64,000 bases of DNA, taken from positions 10,731,001 through 10,795,000 of the forward strand of contig OY987272.1 in assembly GCA_963920665.1 (NCBI GenBank), given 5' to 3'. Numbering within the stretch: position 1 is the first letter of the stretch; the number at the start of each line of letters is the position of its first letter. The stretch is from Straminergon stramineum (Eukaryota > Streptophyta > Bryopsida > Hypnales > Calliergonaceae). The notes below the pieces were generated by a model. The model ran no database searches, was not told the DNA's origin, and saw only the letters and a list, made by a program, of their open reading frames with translations. Shown here one piece after another: positions 35,606-49,300 of this stretch. The translations under genes were made by a program, and so were the position numbers.

Positions 35606-36960
35606 TGTGGACACTAAGTTAAGTGTCTGATGAATGACAAAGAATTCTCCCAGGTGAGAAAGAAGTGCAATTGTTTGTCCTTGAAATTTTGTACAAAAGG
35701 GAGAGGTTTTGCACAATAGTATGACCACTAATGAATTATTTTATTTTATTTTTTAAAGTAGATGATTCACACTATTTCAAAAAGGAAGATTTCCACATTG
35801 ATTAGCACGTCCTTATATGACTATGTGTACTAAATGAAATTATAAAGGACAAGCAAGGTTTGTAGGCCATAAGTTAATCTATAGTGGGGATTGAATCTCA
35901 CAATCAAATTCAAGGCCGGGGTGAACTGACCCTCTCTATTGTCCCCAAGGGAAGAACTTGATTTTTTTATTTGCCACACATGATGAAATTTGCTAATTTT
36001 GAATTCATGTTTGTAATTAGAGGCCCTAAATTAGTGAAGAGGGATATTGAAAATAATTTAATGAAGCACAAAATAAGGGGTCTTTCTTTTAACATGCACC
36101 TCTAGATTGACTGGCAGGGGACAAGTAAGGGGATCAGTTCACCTTGGCCCAAATCAATGGAGGATGCTACACGTGTCTCACGAAGTATGACTAGCAGGTT
36201 GAATTTAACCCTTGGGAAAACATAGAATTTTTTTATTTGCCACATATGAAAAAAAATTCAAATTGTGAAGTAGTATTTGCAATCAAAGGCCCCAAATTAG
36301 AGAGGGGAGGGTTGGTTGTAGAACATAAGATTAACACGGCACAAAATAGGGGTCTTTTTTTACGTTTACCTTGCAAAATACAAAATTTACCTTCTTGATT
36401 GCACTTCATGGGACAAGCTTAGTGTCCAACCAAATCAATGACATATGGTAGATGACCTAGCCATTTCCTTGTCACTCAACCCTTAAAGGACAAATTGGTG
36501 ATTGTAAAAATCATCCTTTTTGAATTGTGTGACATCATCTGCTTGTATATATATATTCATTGGAGGTCAAACTACTATGCAAGATCTCTCTTTTTTGTGC
36601 AAAATTCCAAAGATGAACAATTGCACTTCTATCCTACATAGGAAGATTCTTTGTCATCCATTGGACAAAAAATGTCCTCGGCGTCACTTATGAGTTAAGC
36701 AATTTAGTATGCAAGACACTAAAACCATCTCACAAAGTGGGCCACACAAAGTGAATTTACACTTGGGAAAAAACAGAAGAATTTTTTATTTGCCACACAT
36801 GATAAAATTTGCAAATTTTAAATTCCTATTTGCAATTAGAAGCTCCGAGTTAGCTAAGGGAAGTAAAGGAACATAGAGTATTAATGTGGCACAAAATTGT
36901 CTTTTTTGTTTTATTTACAAAACACAAAATTCACCCTATATGGACCACTTCATGGAATGG
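35606..36960. repeat. Cluster of two intermixed repeat families
   Basis: Family 1: copies at about 35606-35840 (plus) and 36480-36690 (minus), related to the tandem units at 27585-28050. Family 2: three copies at about 35935-36115, 36205-36400 and 36765-36960. Each carries TTTTTTATTTGCCACA, a TTTGCAATTAGA-like motif, GCACAAAAT and GGTCTTTTTT or similar. The alternation suggests a composite unit duplicated locally and later inverted in part. No frame is conserved. Confidence 0.55.
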
Positions 36961-39900
36961 GTTTAGTTTCTTGTTTTAGAACATTTGCAATATAGGTATG
37001 GTGAAGGAAAATTTACCTATTAGAGAAATAGATTTAAGGAGTTTATGTTTTATACCTTATTTTTCCTCAAAAACCAAATTACTGTAAATTTTTTATGTAA
37101 AGATTTTGTTCAACCTATTCTTGATATATAGATCACCGAATTTCTAACCATAGGCTAGTTACAAAATCGGCAATGCTTCAATGTAAGTAATAATTGTGGC
37201 TTTCAATGTACATTTTGTAATCACTGTATGATTTCAGTATACACCTCTTGGACATTTTTGTTGCTCTTGCTCTACATGAGTTGTCACCTAAACCAATGGG
37301 AGTCCTATTTCTAATTAGAACTGATAAAAAATATAGCAAGCTAACCTAAGAAAATAGGTGGCTGATCAAAAATGGATTAGCTAGCTTAATTACCACTTTT
37401 ATCAACTTCAATCATGTGTATTAGAAAAAAAAAATGATGCCAACAATATTGAGCTTCAGTTTTTATCAACAAAATGCATCATAACCAAAGCATGCATCAA
37501 AAAAGTTGGGCCACATTATTTTGATGCCACTTTGATATGAGAGGCCATTTCAATTCCATACTTCCAATCACTTTGATACTAAGTTGGCATGGATGCAGGC
37601 ACCAAATTATCTTGATAGTGTTTCAATGCACCATATTTGCATGCCTTGAAGTTCTTGATGAGTGATTGTACTTTAGCTAAGTATTTTCCTTGGTTTAGAG
37701 TTCAGTGTAAGGGAACTACTCCTAAAATCTTTCAAATATGAATTCAAGCTTGGTTCCCAGAATTGAATTGTATAAAATTCTATTGGATCTTGTTAAAAGG
37801 AGATTTTTGGGTCACTTTGCAAGCAATTTTTTGGACAACTTATGAAGAAATTATGAATTTTCAAAGGAACTACATTGTAGGCAAGAATCTCAATGGGATG
37901 GTTTTACAAAAATGTTAAATTTAGGCATGCAATTATTTAATGGCGTTTACAAATTTGACAATGAGGTTGAATGTGTACTTTTTTGAAGTCATATGTTGTG
38001 GGTCCAATACAAAATTGGGCATAACTTTTAGGGTCTTTGGGTGTCAAACTTGAAAATCATATTGGATGTGAACATTACATTGCCTAAAGAAATCCACATT
38101 TTTTTTTATAATTTCTAAGTTTTTTTTACCATTTATCACCTATTTTCTCTAATTTGTCACACTTTAGGTTTTATAAATATGGACCCCCCCCAAAGGAATT
38201 GTATTGGAAATTTTTAGCAACATATTTTTCCACTACAGTTATGCCTATCATCAAGGAAATCTAAATGAAATTTATTTTTCCTCTGCGTGGATGCAAAAAT
38301 GGCTCTCTTCCAAGCGCATTTCAAAACAACCAAAAACATTCTTTGGGCAATTGCAAAAAATACATGTATCTTTTGGCACACTTTGCATATTTGAAATTTT
38401 TTTCGAGCACAAATTTGGGAGTAAAGATCCAAAATAGTTGAAATTTATATTTAAGGTGGATATGACCATTTAAAACTTATTACAATCTTTTAGTTATTCT
38501 TTAAAATTATTTTGGTACAACATTATCCTTTCAAAAAATATATGACATTTGTAGTTTTTGGTTTGGGATTACTAAATTGAGTACCCATTTTAAGGAATTT
38601 TGAGCTAAAATTTGGATGGAATGGTCTTCTAGTAGATTTGTAGCTATTGTATGAAGGAATTATAATAGATAATTCTATGTTTTTATGGAAGTCAACAAAT
38701 TGAGCTTCTTTCTATATGTATTTTGAAACATGGAAAAAATATATTGTGGTGATTCTTTTGGTGAATGACCACCTCTACGTAGTTGTTACAAGTGGATAAT
38801 TTTTTGTTTCTTTTATTTATAAAAATTATTTTCCTATTTTTTACAAACTAAAATGTCAATGAACCTATTTTTATATTTAGTACTTTTCTAGTTCTCCCAC
38901 TTAAAGAATTATTCTATGCTCTATCTTCTTTGGGTAAAATTTCCTTAAAAGTCTTAACATTGGACAATATTTATTCATTAATTTTTTTCTATTTAAAGGA
39001 CTCCAAGAAAAAAAAATAATAGAAAAATGCAAAAAATCCAACAAGTGCTTTTTGCAATTGCCCCTTCCTACATTTCTATGGTAGAATCTTATTTCCATCA
39101 AGTTAAAATTTGACCTTATTATTCCTTATTTTTTGGGGAATGTTTGCAAGCACTATTTCTAACAATTTAACCAAGAATGCATCTCTTATTTTGAATTCTT
39201 CCGTTAATATAAATTTTATTGTGCATATCTTTTGGAAAAAAATTATGCCTAAATTTTTTTAAATACAATATTAATATTTTTTAAAATTTAATATATTTTT
39301 GTCCATAAGCTCAAGTGCTCCTAGTACTAATCTCACATGTAACAAAATCAATAGGTGCTTATTCCTTTCACCCTTGGGTATCCTAAACTAGTCTTTTATT
39401 GACACTTATATATAGTGTAAAATAGCTATTATTGGATCTCGAAATGGCACTTTCAACTTCTAAAAAAATTTCCATTGAGTGAATGAATGATGAAAGTTTT
39501 CAAGAGCTTATTGTCAAAGGAGTACAAAGTGGATGACTTCAACACATCTAAGTATGTTAAATAAATAACTTTTTGTCTATTCTTCACAAATTTGATCAAT
39601 TTAACTACTTGATACTTCATGTTTTCTTGCAAGGTGGGGAATCAATTTTGTAGAAATGGAAAGAAAATAAAAACTTGCAATTATAAAGATCTATGTCTAT
39701 ATTCTTCTCAAGGTAGTATTTACTTTTCGTCAAAGATTTGTATCTACATTCTCTTGGCTCCTACTAGCCTCTTTGAAGGATTAAAGGGTGGCCTAATGAG
39801 TACATTAGAGGAACATTTTAGATGGATAATTTGGTAGAAGTAGGATGGATAGTATCTGAATTGCAATTTCACTCTTGTAGTTATTTCATTGAACTTAAAG

Positions 39901-40258
39901 AATTTAATTGTTCAATCCAAACTTAGATGTTGACTCAAGAATTGATTTAAGATTTAATTATGGAAAGAAACCTTGAAAAATTGAGATGCATTTTCACGCT
40001 ATATGAGTTCTTTTAACTCTTAATTCCCTAAGCATTCTAAAGTCTTAATTTTGGATTACAACATGTACTCTAGGTAAAGTTTTATTACAAAGAATAATTT
40101 CTCATTTGTCCAAATTACTCCTCATGCATTAGAAGATATGCTTGAATCTTTTAAAGGTGTATAACTTTTCTTAATGACCAAATGGTGAAATTGAGCCTTA
40201 CAATTTATTTGTACAAAGATATGAAAAAATTCAAAATTTTCAAAAAAACATTCAAGCC
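36961..40258. other. AT-rich intergenic DNA with repeat fragments
   Basis: No gene supported. 38200-38440 and 39000-39065 hold diverged stretches related to the GCAAGAAACACTTG-end repeat (AACAAGTGCTTTTTGCAATTG at 39040-39060). Minus-strand frames at 38214-38469 and 38901-39101 lie over these and are not conserved. Confidence 0.4.
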
Positions 40259-40494
40259 TTAATCCCTTAAGGACCATATGTTTAAATTTTGAACAATAGA
40301 TGAACGCAAATACATTCTATGAACAAAAAAATACATTTTTTCATCCATTAATTTTTTAGATTCTTTATTAGTTTTTTAACATTTTTATCATATAAATTTT
40401 GAAGACTATGATTTGCAATTATTCTATAATTCAATGAGTATTTGTAGGTTTGGCCTATAAAAATAACTTTTTCAGTTTAAAAATGACCCTTCAA

Positions 40495-41220
40495 GGTTGT
40501 TGCAAGAAACACTTGTTTTTGGCTCAAAACAACCTTAGTATTGTAGTATTGTGACATGTTGAAATAATAATTTTTTGAATGAAATAAAATATGGATAATT
40601 TTTATAACATTGAGAATAGATTGTCTCTAAAAAAATTCAAACCTAGAAAAATTATTTCTAAAAGTTATGAACAAAAAAAGCACAGTGGAAAATACCAAGA
40701 AGATGGAAACTCTTATGTTTGATTTTCAAAAAATTGAAAAAAAATTAAAAATTGACAAATAAAAAAATACTAACTTGAAGATTCTCCTTCTCAACCATTT
40801 TCATCTTTGGGAAAAAAATTGAGTTCTCTACACATGTGCAAAGGTAGTGCACTTTGAACACATTTAGAAGATGGATAGTTCACTATTTTAGAAAATCTCT
40901 TCATGGACTTGTATAACTTTAGTAGAAGTCTATATATACCAATTTTGAGCTTCAGATTCTCATTTTTGGGTCAAAAATAATTCTACACACACACACACAC
41001 ACCTCTGAATTGGCCAAGATAGACATCCAATTGGGGGTTGTTTAACAATAGTAAAACAATTTTGAAAAATTTGAAAAAATTACTCAATGTCTGAAACTAC
41101 TACACATGCCTTCATTCCAAATTTCATGCCAAATGGACAAACTACGCAAAAGTTTTTGAGCAAAAAAACACCTATCCGAGACCAAGACGAGAAATAGGAC
41201 AAGTGTTTCTTGCAATCACC
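40495..41220. mobile_element. Foldback element with GCAAGAAACACTTGT termini, nested
   Basis: Left terminus GGTTGTTGCAAGAAACACTTGT (40495-40516) and right terminus, reverse complemented, GGTGATTGCAAGAAACACTTGT differ at two positions. ACCCTTCAA occurs immediately left (40486-40494) and again at the right end (about 41218-41226), a possible 9-base duplication whose register overlaps the terminus. Related termini occur at 12455-12478, 39040-39062 and 61514-61535. No coding capacity. Confidence 0.55.
40985..41002. repeat. (AC)9 microsatellite
   Basis: Nine AC units, inside the nested foldback element. Confidence 0.9.
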
Positions 41221-41550
41221 CTTCAACAACGACCTAAATAAGTAAATAAATCTTCAAAAATCACTTTGATTAGAACTTTAAAATTTGAACTAAAATAAAA
41301 AAATTCTTGTTAAATCACAAATATTCAATATATATAAGATTTTAGAAGAAATTTTGAATTGGGGGCTTCAAATTTGATTGAAAAATATTGGTTAGTACAA
41401 TAGGTGATCTAACTTATGAATGTGATTCATAAATCATGTTTTACAAATGTTGTTTGAGATTCATCCTTGAATTATTATTTAAAATATCATTTTATAATAC
41501 ATCTTCACAATTTTAGAAATTTGGACTCTTGTTGGTTCTTAAGGGGTTAA

Positions 41551-43311
41551 AGAAGCATTCAAATTTTGAACAATGAAAGAATCCGAACATATTGCAATCA
41601 TAGAAAATTGTTTATTAAATTATCCAAATATTTGTAGATTCCTTTATTGTTCTTTATTTTCCAAAATCCTTCTTTGCAAATAGGGTATTGATTCCCAAAA
41701 ATTTTCTTTGAAAATATTTTGTTGTTTTAGGTGTACAAATGAATGTCACTTAAAAAAGTATAATTTTCAATAATTATCCTTCAAAAATGACTTGCTTAAA
41801 CAAGTAAGATGAGAATCTTAAGAAATTGCCTTAATTAAAATTTAACATTGAACCTAAGGGAAACGGATTATTGGAAAAATCACAAACATCTAATCCACAA
41901 TTTATTTAACCCTTGGAGGACTAAAGAATCCACCTTGAGCATTAGAGGAGAATTGAGGGCTTCAAAAGCCCGTTTCGGCATTGTTCCCTGCATTGTTCTT
42001 TGTGCTACCAAAAATTGGGAACCAGCCCATAATGGGCTGAATTTACAAATTTACCAAAAAAAAATCAAAATATCTTAATTAATTTTTTTCAAAAAAAGTA
42101 ATTAAAAATAATATTATTTTCTAGTGTGGCAATGTCTGTAGCATGTCATATTGCTAATGTGGTGAGTTTCGACACCTTGAGAACTCAAAATAACTTGCAA
42201 CTTCTTCATGCCCTCAAATCTCTTCTAATGTTTTTTGAGAACTTGAGTAAGCTTTGTTGACTTCATAATTTAGAATGGGGAGAGGTCTTGCCAATCCACC
42301 CAAATAAATTTCAAGGAGTTGGGAAGTGTTGGTTGAAGTCATCATTTAAGTGTTTGACTTTGGACAAACTATAAGCAAGGACAAAAACACAAAAACATTT
42401 CAGCCAACACTAAAGCACAAAAAGCCCTTTAATTTCTTGATTATTTTGGGCTCAAAGTTGCAAAGGTTATAATTCTAGTTTGGAGATCAAGATGCCTAGA
42501 TTGTGCACAATTGTGAAATGTTGTCATTGCATTAGAGCACAACATTGAACAAGAATTCGAATGCAATCTAGCAAAACAAATTGTGGGAAGTGTTCAATGT
42601 CTGCCCTTCGAGGTCTTCAATTTCTTCTCATGATTTATTAAACAAAAATTGACTTGCTGAAGGCGTTTCTTTTGTAAGATTGCACCGTGCATAAGTTAGG
42701 GATGGGAAAAGTCAGACGAACCTACTGTAGCTTCCAATTGACACTGAAACTTATGAAGAGTACGAGCGACTGTAAAATCTAGAAACTCCTCATGACTTCA
42801 GCATAAATCCCAGAGATAACACTACGATGGAAAATAATAAAGATTTGTTCGCACTTGATATTAGGGGTGATGTTTGGAATGTTAATCTGGCCCAAAAGTA
42901 GGTCTAAATTCGTTCTTAAGACCATCAGTAACAACACTCTTTTTAACACCAAGTGCGAACATACCTTTAGTGGGGAATCATTAGAAGAACCCTCCAGGAT
43001 CACTAGTTTGATGATCAAAGGCCAACATAACTTCATAAAAGTAAGCAGCAGTTCTCAGAAATAGCACAAACCGGCATTGTGAACCCAGGATGGGAATAAT
43101 TTATACACAAGGACCCATAAAAAGTACAATGGCAACCGAAAGATTGCAGTCTCAGAATTGTTGCTGACATTATTGCGGTGTGGCAGTGGGCACCGAATAA
43201 GACCGATCACTAAACTCAACTATGAACAAACTCCTAAAGGGGACTCAGAATGAGTGCATATTCCCCAAACAGAGACTAGAAAGCAAGGATTTTGTACTGA
43301 AAAAAGGGTCC
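41551..43311. other. AT-rich DNA grading into RAD21 3' flank
   Basis: 41551-42650 is AT-rich with no gene. From about 42680 composition becomes balanced, consistent with the 3' UTR of RAD21, whose stop is at 43312-43314. A TTAACCCTTGGAGGACT at 41908 resembles a left end of the TTAA-bounded family but no partner end was found. Confidence 0.4.
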
Positions 43312-46300
43312 CTAGAAACTGCCCTTCAATAACTTAGGCCGTGCTGTAAGGTAAATTTCACCATATGGTTGCGGTTGATCAACATCGACGTAGTCCTTTG
43401 TCTTCAACACCTGAAGAAACCATACCAATAGATGCACAAGCTAGTTACTAAAACTTGCAGAGGGATCTAAACCTCGTCCTTTCAATATTGTAGTCTGTAA
43501 TAGGTCTTATTACGACATTAACGTAAAACGGAATTCCCATTGCATTAGCTCCAAAAAGAATTAGTGAAAAGGTATTATTATGTATGATAGCTGCGAGATG
43601 CTTTGAAGAGGTTACGACGAAACACAGATACAGAAGGGAACTTGGACTTTGTATGCTAAAATCTAACAAAGTTTCTCCTCCTAACTCACAAACCGTCGGA
43701 ACATTAAAAGATCTGTAAGGCATACCAAGGTCTCAAAAAACAATCGGGCAGCTTCTTTTCTAGTTTTCCCCCGAAGAGTGTGGTCAAGTCCGATTCTAGG
43801 AGAGTCCTCTTGCCTTCCTTCTAGAGTAGCACCCAAGCTTTCAAATACTCCTTGCAGGTATCCACCTACAGCCCTGCATAATAACCCACCCTCCATCAAT
43901 ACAAAAAGAACGCCCACAGATCATCGCATTCTGGCACAGATGTCGCATTGATATACAGGTGTCAAATGTTTAAAAGTCAACTAGCAAGAACCTCTTTGAA
44001 CCTGCTGAAAAGGAAACGAGTCAAACCGATGTGCGACACATATTACAGGTCTTCTAGACATACGTGACCATCAAATAATAGATCACCACAACGAAGAATA
44101 TTCACGAGCTCACATTCTGATCTGAAGGTATTTGTGGTTTACCTTGTACGAGCTGACCATCCACTTTCTACTCTTACATCTTGGACGCTGTCATCATAAG
44201 GCTCAGTTTCCTCATTCAAATCATCATCATCATCTTGAAGGAACACTGCAGAAACGAAGCCAGATGACTCTCAGTGAGCAGCATTCGAAATTTAAGGTCA
44301 AGGATCCTCGACTGGCACAAAATAATCCGTCACCATTACATTCTACTTAAATCCACGAATAACTTTGCACAAAGGGCGGAAAAACAAAAATTCAAATCGG
44401 TTGAGCGAAAAACTATGGACATGAAAGTCGGAGAGTATACCTGTTTCCCTAGGCTCGCCAAGAAAGCCGAGCTCCTGGTCCCAGAAAATACGTCAGTATT
44501 ATAGATTTAAGACTCGAATTCACGAAAAATTCAACGAACTGTTTTGAAAGATAACTTAAGCTACAAAAATATATATAAATCAATAAAGTCATGGCTGCAT
44601 TACTCTGGCAGTCAAAAATTGACTAATGAGAACCCCATGAAATGGACTTCCAATCAAACAGCTCCAGCAGGGCATACCTCTTGCTGAACCTCTTCCCCAA
44701 CAATTTCTTCCTTGATAGCAAACGGTGATGTGCCCTCATCTAAAATTGTACCATCATCTTCCAGCACAATAATAGTTCTTCCATTAACACCTTCAACAAC
44801 CACGGCAGCCCCTTGGGCAACTGCTTCTGCAACAGCCTCTGCCTCGGCAACAACTTCTTGTAACAATTCTGCCTGCTCTGCAAGAGGAGTCTCCCCTTCC
44901 CCAACATCCGGACCCCTAAATCCTGTCACTTCCACCTCTTCCTCGGTTGGAGGAAATTCCGGTGCAGCTTCTTGGACACGAGCTTCTTCTTTGATTTCTG
45001 ATTCTTCTTGTGACTCAGCTTCTATCAAAATGAGTTCAGCTGCTGGAGCTGAGGATGGGATATGAGGTTCCGAGGCTGCACCTGGTTCAGTCTCAAGCAC
45101 TGGAAACTCTACGACCTCCTCTGTGGAAATAACAGCTGTTCCATGGCAAGTGAAAGAGTCCACATATTAATTGATATAAAAATTGAGAGTGCAAAAAGCA
45201 TAATTGAATTGAAAAAACAGACATTGTAAAATATTATGTAAGCAAGGAGCGAAGCTAAAATCATGTGAACTCCTATAAAATACTTGTCACGGCAGCTTTT
45301 GCTGCAAGGCAACAGTACTGTGTTCCACTAGATTCTTGTTCAAATCCTGACCTTCTAGTATGTGTTCAGGTTGTAGCCGGACCTCTAGCTCAGCCGGAAG
45401 ATCAAGACCTGAAAGCGATCAAATCCAATTATCAAAACTTTATCCAATTGTGAAATCTGATATCCTCTGACTGGACAGCGGAGCTGACTATACAAAATGA
45501 CTCCAGCACTTTGAATGCTACACCCTCCCTTCGAAATCACAACAACTTGATACAAATATATTCAGGAAATAATGCAAAATACAATTCTAGAGAAAGTAGG
45601 AACTCAAAGAGATCACAGTTATCACTTCAGAAGGAAAGATCCAACCGTATGGACCCATAAAAGCATATATCATACAGATATCTAGGGCCCTAGGGTGAAC
45701 TTAGAATTAAACCTGCTTCAGGTTGCCTTTCAGCAACTGCTTCTACAGGTGGCTCCATAACAGGCAATTCCAAACCTGGTTCTTCGACAAGTTCAGCCAT
45801 AGGTTCGGCAGTCATAGGTTGAGCTTCTTCAGGCTGGGGCTCAGATATCCTCTGTTCATCAGTTCCAGGTTCTTCGACTGGAGCTTCAGCCCGAGGGGTA
45901 GCGGGGACTTCCTCACGGATTACCTCAGGGGTAGCTTCTCGTTGGGGTTCAGCTAATGGCAAGTTCGCACGACCAGGGACTAACACACGGGTATAAAGCT
46001 CCCGCAATGCACTACACACACCTGCACGGACAAACAGGACAAAAAATTCAATACTAAAACGGACATGAACATATCCTATTGGATCAGAAAGTAGCAATTT
46101 CTCGAAATGAAAATCAAGAAGCAACTGAACGCACGACGCAAAAAGCTCAGATATGAAATAGTACTTGAACATTCCAACCAAATTGTCAGCTCTCCCCTCA
46201 GCCCTAACTTTAACAGTAAAGAGGTATTTGATGGATACCAGGTACGGAAGGCTCGTTGAAGACTTGACTGCCTTTTGCCAGTCTCTCTACCGTCCAAAGC

Positions 46301-49300
46301 TCAAGCGCAGTACACGGGGCTTTTTTGCGGACTCGACGAATGTCAGATGTCTCAGCCAACTGCTGCCTCATTTGGCTGCAAACCATTCAAAATTCACCAA
46401 TGTCGGCGAACCCATCCTTTGAAGGAGAAGCAACGTTCAAATGGTCTCACAGAAAGAATGATAATTGCATACTACTGAATATGACGAGTCATTTACGATT
46501 GCAAAGTCACTTACTCTCCATTAAGAATCATTTGCACGTCAAGAATAGGTTTCCTCTTCCTCGGTGGGGGCTTGGGAGCACGCCGGGGTCTCTGAGAGGG
46601 GCCCGCTTCACTAGGAGTAGGCAAAACTCGCAAAGAAGGTGTGCTTCTTCCTCCTGTGGCGAGTCAATAATGAGATGCAAGTTCATATCAATCACGAGAG
46701 ATTAGACCCCCGTGTCAAGTGGCACTATCAACTGAATGATTCCTCTTCAAACAACCATGCCTCGTTAACTTTCAGCTGCAAAAGTACATAATACTAATAG
46801 TATCTAGATCACTGGGGAATGAAACCCAGCCGCACAGTGACGCCAAACACCTACTAGCACAAAATTTAAGCGGCATCACAGGAATCAAAACACACCATGA
46901 GCATGAATGATTGCACAAAAATCACTTGGGCCTAACAATTTAGAGAACTCTATGCTCTTGTTAACAACATTCTAGAAAGCTAATCTGGTGAAAACAGGTC
47001 AAAAATAGTTCTACATACCCAATAAAGTTGCCAGTACATCGTCGTCAGCAGGTAGGTCAGACGGGGCAAGGCTGGGCCTTCTTCTAGGTGACGTGAGACC
47101 AGGAACTGTCGCGACGGATGTCTCTTGCAGTTCCTCCACACTCTCGGGTAATTCCAAAGGCTGCTCTGCTTCCACCATTGGTTCATCGGTGTCTCTGTTC
47201 ATACAATTGCAAGTTACAAGATTCTGTTCAATAAATTCTTGCTAAACCAGTAGGAACGCTTTCTTGGTTCGCATTACTAGAAAACCCATCCAAGGGAATG
47301 AAGGATCCAATTCTGCAGCTGAAAGGGCTCGGACTTGCCAACGTCGTAATGGAACTGCTAAACATAGTTCCAACGCACTCGAATATTTGTAGTTAGTGAA
47401 AGCTCATTAGAAGAAATTACAGAGCCATGATTGCTGAAAGAATCATGTCCGGCTTCGTTTCACTTGCAATTCTCTCTCTCTGGAAAAAGAACAAGTCCTG
47501 AACAGACATACCTCGCCGGAAAGTCTTCACTCGGTCTTGCCATTTCTCTCTCAAATGCGAAAAGATCAGGAGCCTGGTCAGTCGGTGCCTCCACTGCAGA
47601 CCGGAGAGTCTCCACCTCTGGAATATCTTCCATTTCCAACTGGAGAGGAGCTGGAGAAACTGTCACGGGCAATTGCTCAGCAGCAGCTTCAAGAGCTGGG
47701 ACCAACTCATCAGGAACTTCAACAAATTCTTCGCGTGCCTCCTCAGCAATAGGCTGCTCTTCAAGAGGCACTAACTGCTCGGGCTCTTCTATGACAGGTG
47801 CCAATTGCTCAAATTGTTCTGGCCTCTCTTCTGGACGTTCTTCCATTTCTACATCCACGTCCACCATTGTGGGAGCAGCTGGCGTCATAGGCGGCAAGTG
47901 CTCCACGTCCATGGCTTCCATCTCGTCCAATCGGTCAAAGTCGATCCGATATCCCTCAACCGACGGTGCCACTCTGTTACACACAAACAAAAAAGGGGGG
48001 TCAAGTCTGCTCAAGTTAAATTGCTCGAGTTAAGCAATCTAAAGTCAGAGAGGACATCAAAACATGAACCACTCTAGATGAAGGAACCAAAAACAATAGA
48101 AGGAAGCAAGTATAGGATGAGGAGATGGTAGTAACTCTTCTTCTAAAGTCAATCTTGGACTCCGCTCACGTTCTTGAGCCTCCTTCTCCCTCTCCTGCAC
48201 ATACGATGCCCATAGAGTACATGAATAAAAATTTCATAGGCGAGTAGTGCTCCTTCCAGTAATAACTCGTCATAGAGGTCAGTATAGTTTTAATGCAGAT
48301 GATGTTATTGATGAAACCTTGCACAAGAAGTATATATGCTAATGTTACTATGTCATTATAAATTTGCCGTTCTTAAGAGAAGGTGGTGTGAAGATTTTAT
48401 AAGCCAGTTTTAGGGTCTGCAACAGACAGAATTTGAGAAGTCGAGATCATCACACCCGCCATCATCGATCTCCGCCAAGATTTCCATCAGGTCATATTCT
48501 TTCAAATAAATCATGTGCGGCTTGGGAAAAACATCTTCACTTCGTAAATTCGTGACAAGGAGGCACTCGAATTGCTGCCATATTTCATAGACTCAATATT
48601 GAATTTGATCCAGAGTTGCATTAAGTTCTGAATACTGGGAAGTACCGAGAGCCTAACAGCTGAATCTTAAAGACCATTAGGTTAACATTAAATCAACACA
48701 GATGCGTTTTAGAACTAAAGCATCATGAGATAAAAGATACCAAACGGGCTATAGTCAAGATGACCAATTTACTGACTTTTCACAAATGCCCGTAAGATGA
48801 AGAAGCACAGGTATTTGATAGGGTAGGTGTATCTAACCTCTTCAAAATCAAGCCCCATGCGTGGCAGCTCAACTTGGGGAAGTCTATCTGCAAGTGACAG
48901 AGGAACCCAAATCATTAGTGATCTAAGGCGATGAGTTTTTGGACTAACACAATCTTCACCTCCCCATCTCTTATCATAACCAGAAACCAAGCGGCTACAT
49001 GTTCAAGTATTAGAGTATAGACATCTGTTGAGCTCACATTCGACGTCACAGAGCCTATTCGAAAACGCTCAATAGGCATCATTATCCCCTTCGTTACTGA
49101 ACGAGGTGACTGGAGAAAATTAATGATATTACTGCAAATGAACGCTTCGATCCAACATTCTCCAATTCACAGCACACTTGAAACGCTTCACTAATCAATT
49201 TCAAAACAAAGTTCAAAGAAGTCGCTCCATACCATCGAGACCGAATTGAGATCCGAAGTAAATATTCTCCTCCGTTGTATCTTGCAGAGTGATAAGTTCT

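Larger units (their letters stand above)
40259..41550. mobile_element. TTAA-bounded element, copy 3 (about 1.3 kb, composite)
   Basis: The left end is TTAATCCCTTAAGGACCA and the right end in reverse complement is TTAACCCCTTAAGAACCA, 16 of 18 matching. It shares terminal sequence with the elements at 55790-56727, 27036-27273 and 21719-21954. Much of its length is taken by a second foldback at 40495-41220, so the original element was smaller. No coding frame. Confidence 0.6.

Noticed and set aside
44712..45065. 117-codon plus-strand frame
   Set aside because: Antisense shadow of RAD21 exon 12.
47431..48033. 200-codon plus-strand frame rich in Ser/Thr/Gly
   Set aside because: It is the antisense of RAD21 exon 6; the minus strand carries phase-consistent kleisin coding, and the plus frame is a by-product of its acidic codons.
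48891..48990. Extra RAD21 exon reading [10 protein letters not shown] before exon 4
   Set aside because: No acceptor/donor pair keeps the phase between exons 3 and 4; direct joining does. It remains a minor alternative.
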